A DNA stretch of 64,000 bases from Acidobacteriota bacterium. GTDB lineage: Bacteria > Acidobacteriota > Holophagae > Acanthopleuribacterales > Acanthopleuribacteraceae. Positions 62,363-64,000 of this stretch are shown in pieces. Both the position numbers and the translations under genes were made by a program. Positions within the stretch are counted from its first letter, which is position 1. Each line of letters begins with the position of its first letter. The DNA is taken from contig JASJCB010000101.1 of the NCBI GenBank assembly GCA_030066195.1, positions 1-64,000 of the forward strand, written 5' to 3'. The notes below the pieces were generated by a model, which made no database searches, was not told where the DNA came from, and saw only the letters and a list, made by a program, of their open reading frames with translations.

Positions 62363-64000
62363 TCAAGTAGAGCGGCCTTTTTCGAAAAGCAGTTTCCAAC
62401 CTTTCTTGGTATCCTCGATAATCTTACTTTTTCGCGACTCGTCCTTGACCAGAGCCAGGATCAGTCTTTCTGCTTTTTCCTTCTGGTCGGCCAGGGCCGC
62501 GGAGGCGTCCCAATGCTCGTCTCTCGATTCGTGGTATTTTCTCCAGTTGTAGCAGGCTTTGGGCATACTTCCCGTTTGATGAGCAAACCAATGCAGCGCC
62601 TTGGCCATTTCGGTGCGTTTGTCGAACTTGCGGCCCCGCTTCCACATGGATTTCCCCATGGATTTGATGGCCAGGCCGCTGCTGAGTCCGATTGCCGTCG
62701 GAGCGGTGATCACGGCCGCGCCGGGAATCACCGATGCCGCGCCGAAGGCGCCGGCCGTCATGCCGACCGCGTCATGAGCAATCTTGCGCCCCGTCTTCTT
62801 ATCGTAGTAAGCGCCGATACGGCCCATGGAATAACCTTCCTCCGGAACTTCTTTGTCGGGTCTTTTAAAGCGCCACGAGCGTTCCAATTCCCTGGAACCC
62901 TCATCTATACTGACAGCTCTACCGATTCGGCCCTTCCTGGCGATGGCTTTGCCCATACCCCAGGCATGGCGGGCGGCGACGATCCCGCCGACCACCCCGC
63001 CGCCGGCCGTGGCCATGGTCCCGGCAACCGTACTTCCACTGCCGGCCATAAAGCCGGACCCCGTGGTTGCCTTGTCGATGAGGTGGGATTGTTTGAGAAC
63101 CCCGGCAACGTTTTTGGTGGCGCTGATCGTGCTTTTTCCCATGGAGGCCGCTTTTATTCTGATGGTTCTTTTGGCCAGATCTTTTTCAGCGGCAGAAGCC
63201 GTGGAGCTCTTGAGTGTCGCCAGGGCTTCTCTCACTTCCTTAACCGCGCCGGCAAATTCGGCAACCTCGCCGACGGTTTCCAGAGCCGGCGTGTAGGGGT
63301 TGGGAAAATCCCCACCGGATTCCTTGGCGGTGGATTTCATGGTGCTGCTGGTTTTGGTGCCGATCATGAGGCTTGCATCGGTAACCGTGTTCAAATTGGC
63401 GCTTGCGCTTGCCCCGTAGGTCTCCAAAAACTGGCGGGCAATTTCCATTTCGGAATCCGGTTCCTCGGCCGTGGGAGCCTGCAGGCTGTACCCGCCCTTT
63501 CGCGGAGCATAGGCGTGACGTCGTCGAGGCCTGTCAACCGTGGGGAAGGCATCGGATTCATCACTGGATAAATCGGAGTGATAGCCGGCGGCATGGGTTG
63601 TCGCATCCATCCCCCCGGTTTCCATCGTAGCCATGAGGCCGGCCAGTTTTTCGTCATATTCAGAGTCGTAGCCCATATCGGCCCCACCCAGGGCGGATGT
63701 TCCGCCGGACGCAACCGGCTCCGCGCTCAGGGCAGTAAGGCCGCCGCTTCCCCCGGCCGCCGTCTCGGCACGCAGTTCATCCAGGTCGGTCAACGATCTT
63801 CTTCTCTTGATGGGAGCGCGCAGCATGGAAGGGGTGACATGGTCGGATTCAGCGCCGCTTAAGTGACCCCCGCTGCCCAAGGCATCCGGCATGTGCGGGA
63901 TGGTCACGGCCTTTTCATCCTCGCTTTCCGTGCCCATAAGGCCGCCGGGCGTGGTTGCGGCGGACTCCATTTCATCTGCCGATGACCTTTCGGTATCCGC
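62363..64000 (-). CDS. Large Gly/Ala-rich hypothetical protein (5' end beyond window)
   Basis: At least 545 residues: the frame is open to the window end, so the 63970 methionine is not necessarily the start. The N-terminal ~220 residues are low-complexity, acidic and Ser/Gly-rich (SEPVASGGTSALGGADM-like). A helical stretch (~220-290, FAGAVKEVREALATLKSS) is followed by two Gly-rich hydrophobic segments (GFMAGSGSTVAGTMATAGGG and AHDAVGMTAGAFGAASVIPG, 300-460) that could insert into membranes, and a basic C-terminus (SMWKRGRKFDKRTEMAK). The layout recalls secreted or contractile-injection-system effectors and polymorphic toxins, but I see no motif that proves it. Confidence 0.55.
   Translation of the reverse strand, partial: ADTERSSADEMESAATTPGGLMGTESEDEKAVTIPHMPDALGSGGHLSGAESDHVTPSMLRAPIKRRRSLTDLDELRAETAAGGSGGLTALSAEPVASGGTSALGGADMGYDSEYDEKLAGLMATMETGGMDATTHAAGYHSDLSSDESDAFPTVDRPRRRHAYAPRKGGYSLQAPTAEEPDSEMEIARQFLETYGASASANLNTVTDASLMIGTKTSSTMKSTAKESGGDFPNPYTPALETVGEVAEFAGAVKEVREALATLKSSTASAAEKDLAKRTIRIKAASMGKSTISATKNVAGVLKQSHLIDKATTGSGFMAGSGSTVAGTMATAGGGVVGGIVAARHAWGMGKAIARKGRIGRAVSIDEGSRELERSWRFKRPDKEVPEEGYSMGRIGAYYDKKTGRKIAHDAVGMTAGAFGAASVIPGAAVITAPTAIGLSSGLAIKSMGKSMWKRGRKFDKRTEMAKALHWFAHQTGSMPKACYNWRKYHESRDEHWDASAALADQKEKAERLILALVKDESRKSKIIEDTKKGWKLLFEKGRST

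Overview
The window looks like a chromosomal segment of a GC-rich Gram-negative bacterium rich in regulatory genes. It has two very large periplasmic-propeller sensor kinases, TPR-linked Ser/Thr kinases beside an ECF sigma factor of the type common in Acidobacteriota and Planctomycetota, a CHAT/STAND/WD40 giant protein, OPT and CNT transporters, AlkB and hslVU. This mixture, with pinensin-like peptide leaders, suggests Acidobacteriota (Holophagae / Acanthopleuribacter-like). That is an inference from gene content; no rRNA or marker gene is present to prove it.

Layout. 1-1.5 kb: a decayed nucleoside-deoxyribosyltransferase-like gene with an in-frame stop, bracketed by direct repeats. 1.7-5.9 kb: hybrid two-component sensor with AraC output. 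5.9-9.2 kb: accessory stretch with a RiPP-like precursor, two small secreted proteins and a DUF1761/AraC scar. 9.8-13.3 kb: second propeller histidine kinase. 13.3-19.3 kb: CHAT-TIR-like-STAND protein with about 21 WD40 repeats. 19.4-26 kb: CPBP remnant, membrane wHTH protein, SGNH hydrolase plus carbamoyltransferase pair, OPT transporter. 26.2-28.9 kb: second RiPP precursor, ECF sigma factor, a probable selenocysteine-containing carboxymuconolactone-decarboxylase/AhpD-like protein, tRNA-Val, PhyH dioxygenase. 29-31.5 kb: tRNA-Asp/Val operon and sigma/anti-sigma/secreted-protein operon. 31.7-33.3 kb: AAA ATPase-nuclease. 33.45-34.0 kb: a striking 41-bp palindromic tandem array. 34.3-37.6 kb: LamG protein and an AAA ATPase/TOPRIM-like pair. 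37.8-44.6 kb: Ser/Thr kinase operon divergent from its ECF sigma factor. 44.6-49.4 kb: two GT2 glycosyltransferases, hslVU, MBL hydrolase. 49.5-53.3 kb: three-gene AAA(DUF3696)-TOPRIM-DUF262 operon, a candidate defence system. 53.4-58.6 kb: nucleoside transporter, XRE-like regulator, YiaA protein, CBM9-like secreted protein, third RiPP precursor, tRNA Gly-Cys-Leu operon, orphan RHH protein. 58.6-64 kb: ABC exporter, AlkB monooxygenase and a partial unknown protein.

Working together: three dispersed genes (5.9, 26.2 and 57.3 kb) encode peptides with the same leader and a GG site but unrelated Cys/Ser/Thr-rich cores, with no maturation enzyme in the window; they may be served by one synthetase encoded elsewhere. 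Several loci (CHAT-STAND, the two ATPase-TOPRIM cassettes, the AAA-nuclease, the decayed first gene) resemble defence modules scattered among housekeeping genes rather than one island. Several genes start at TTG or GTG behind strong Shine-Dalgarno sites, so the starts given here are often internal to the longest ORF.
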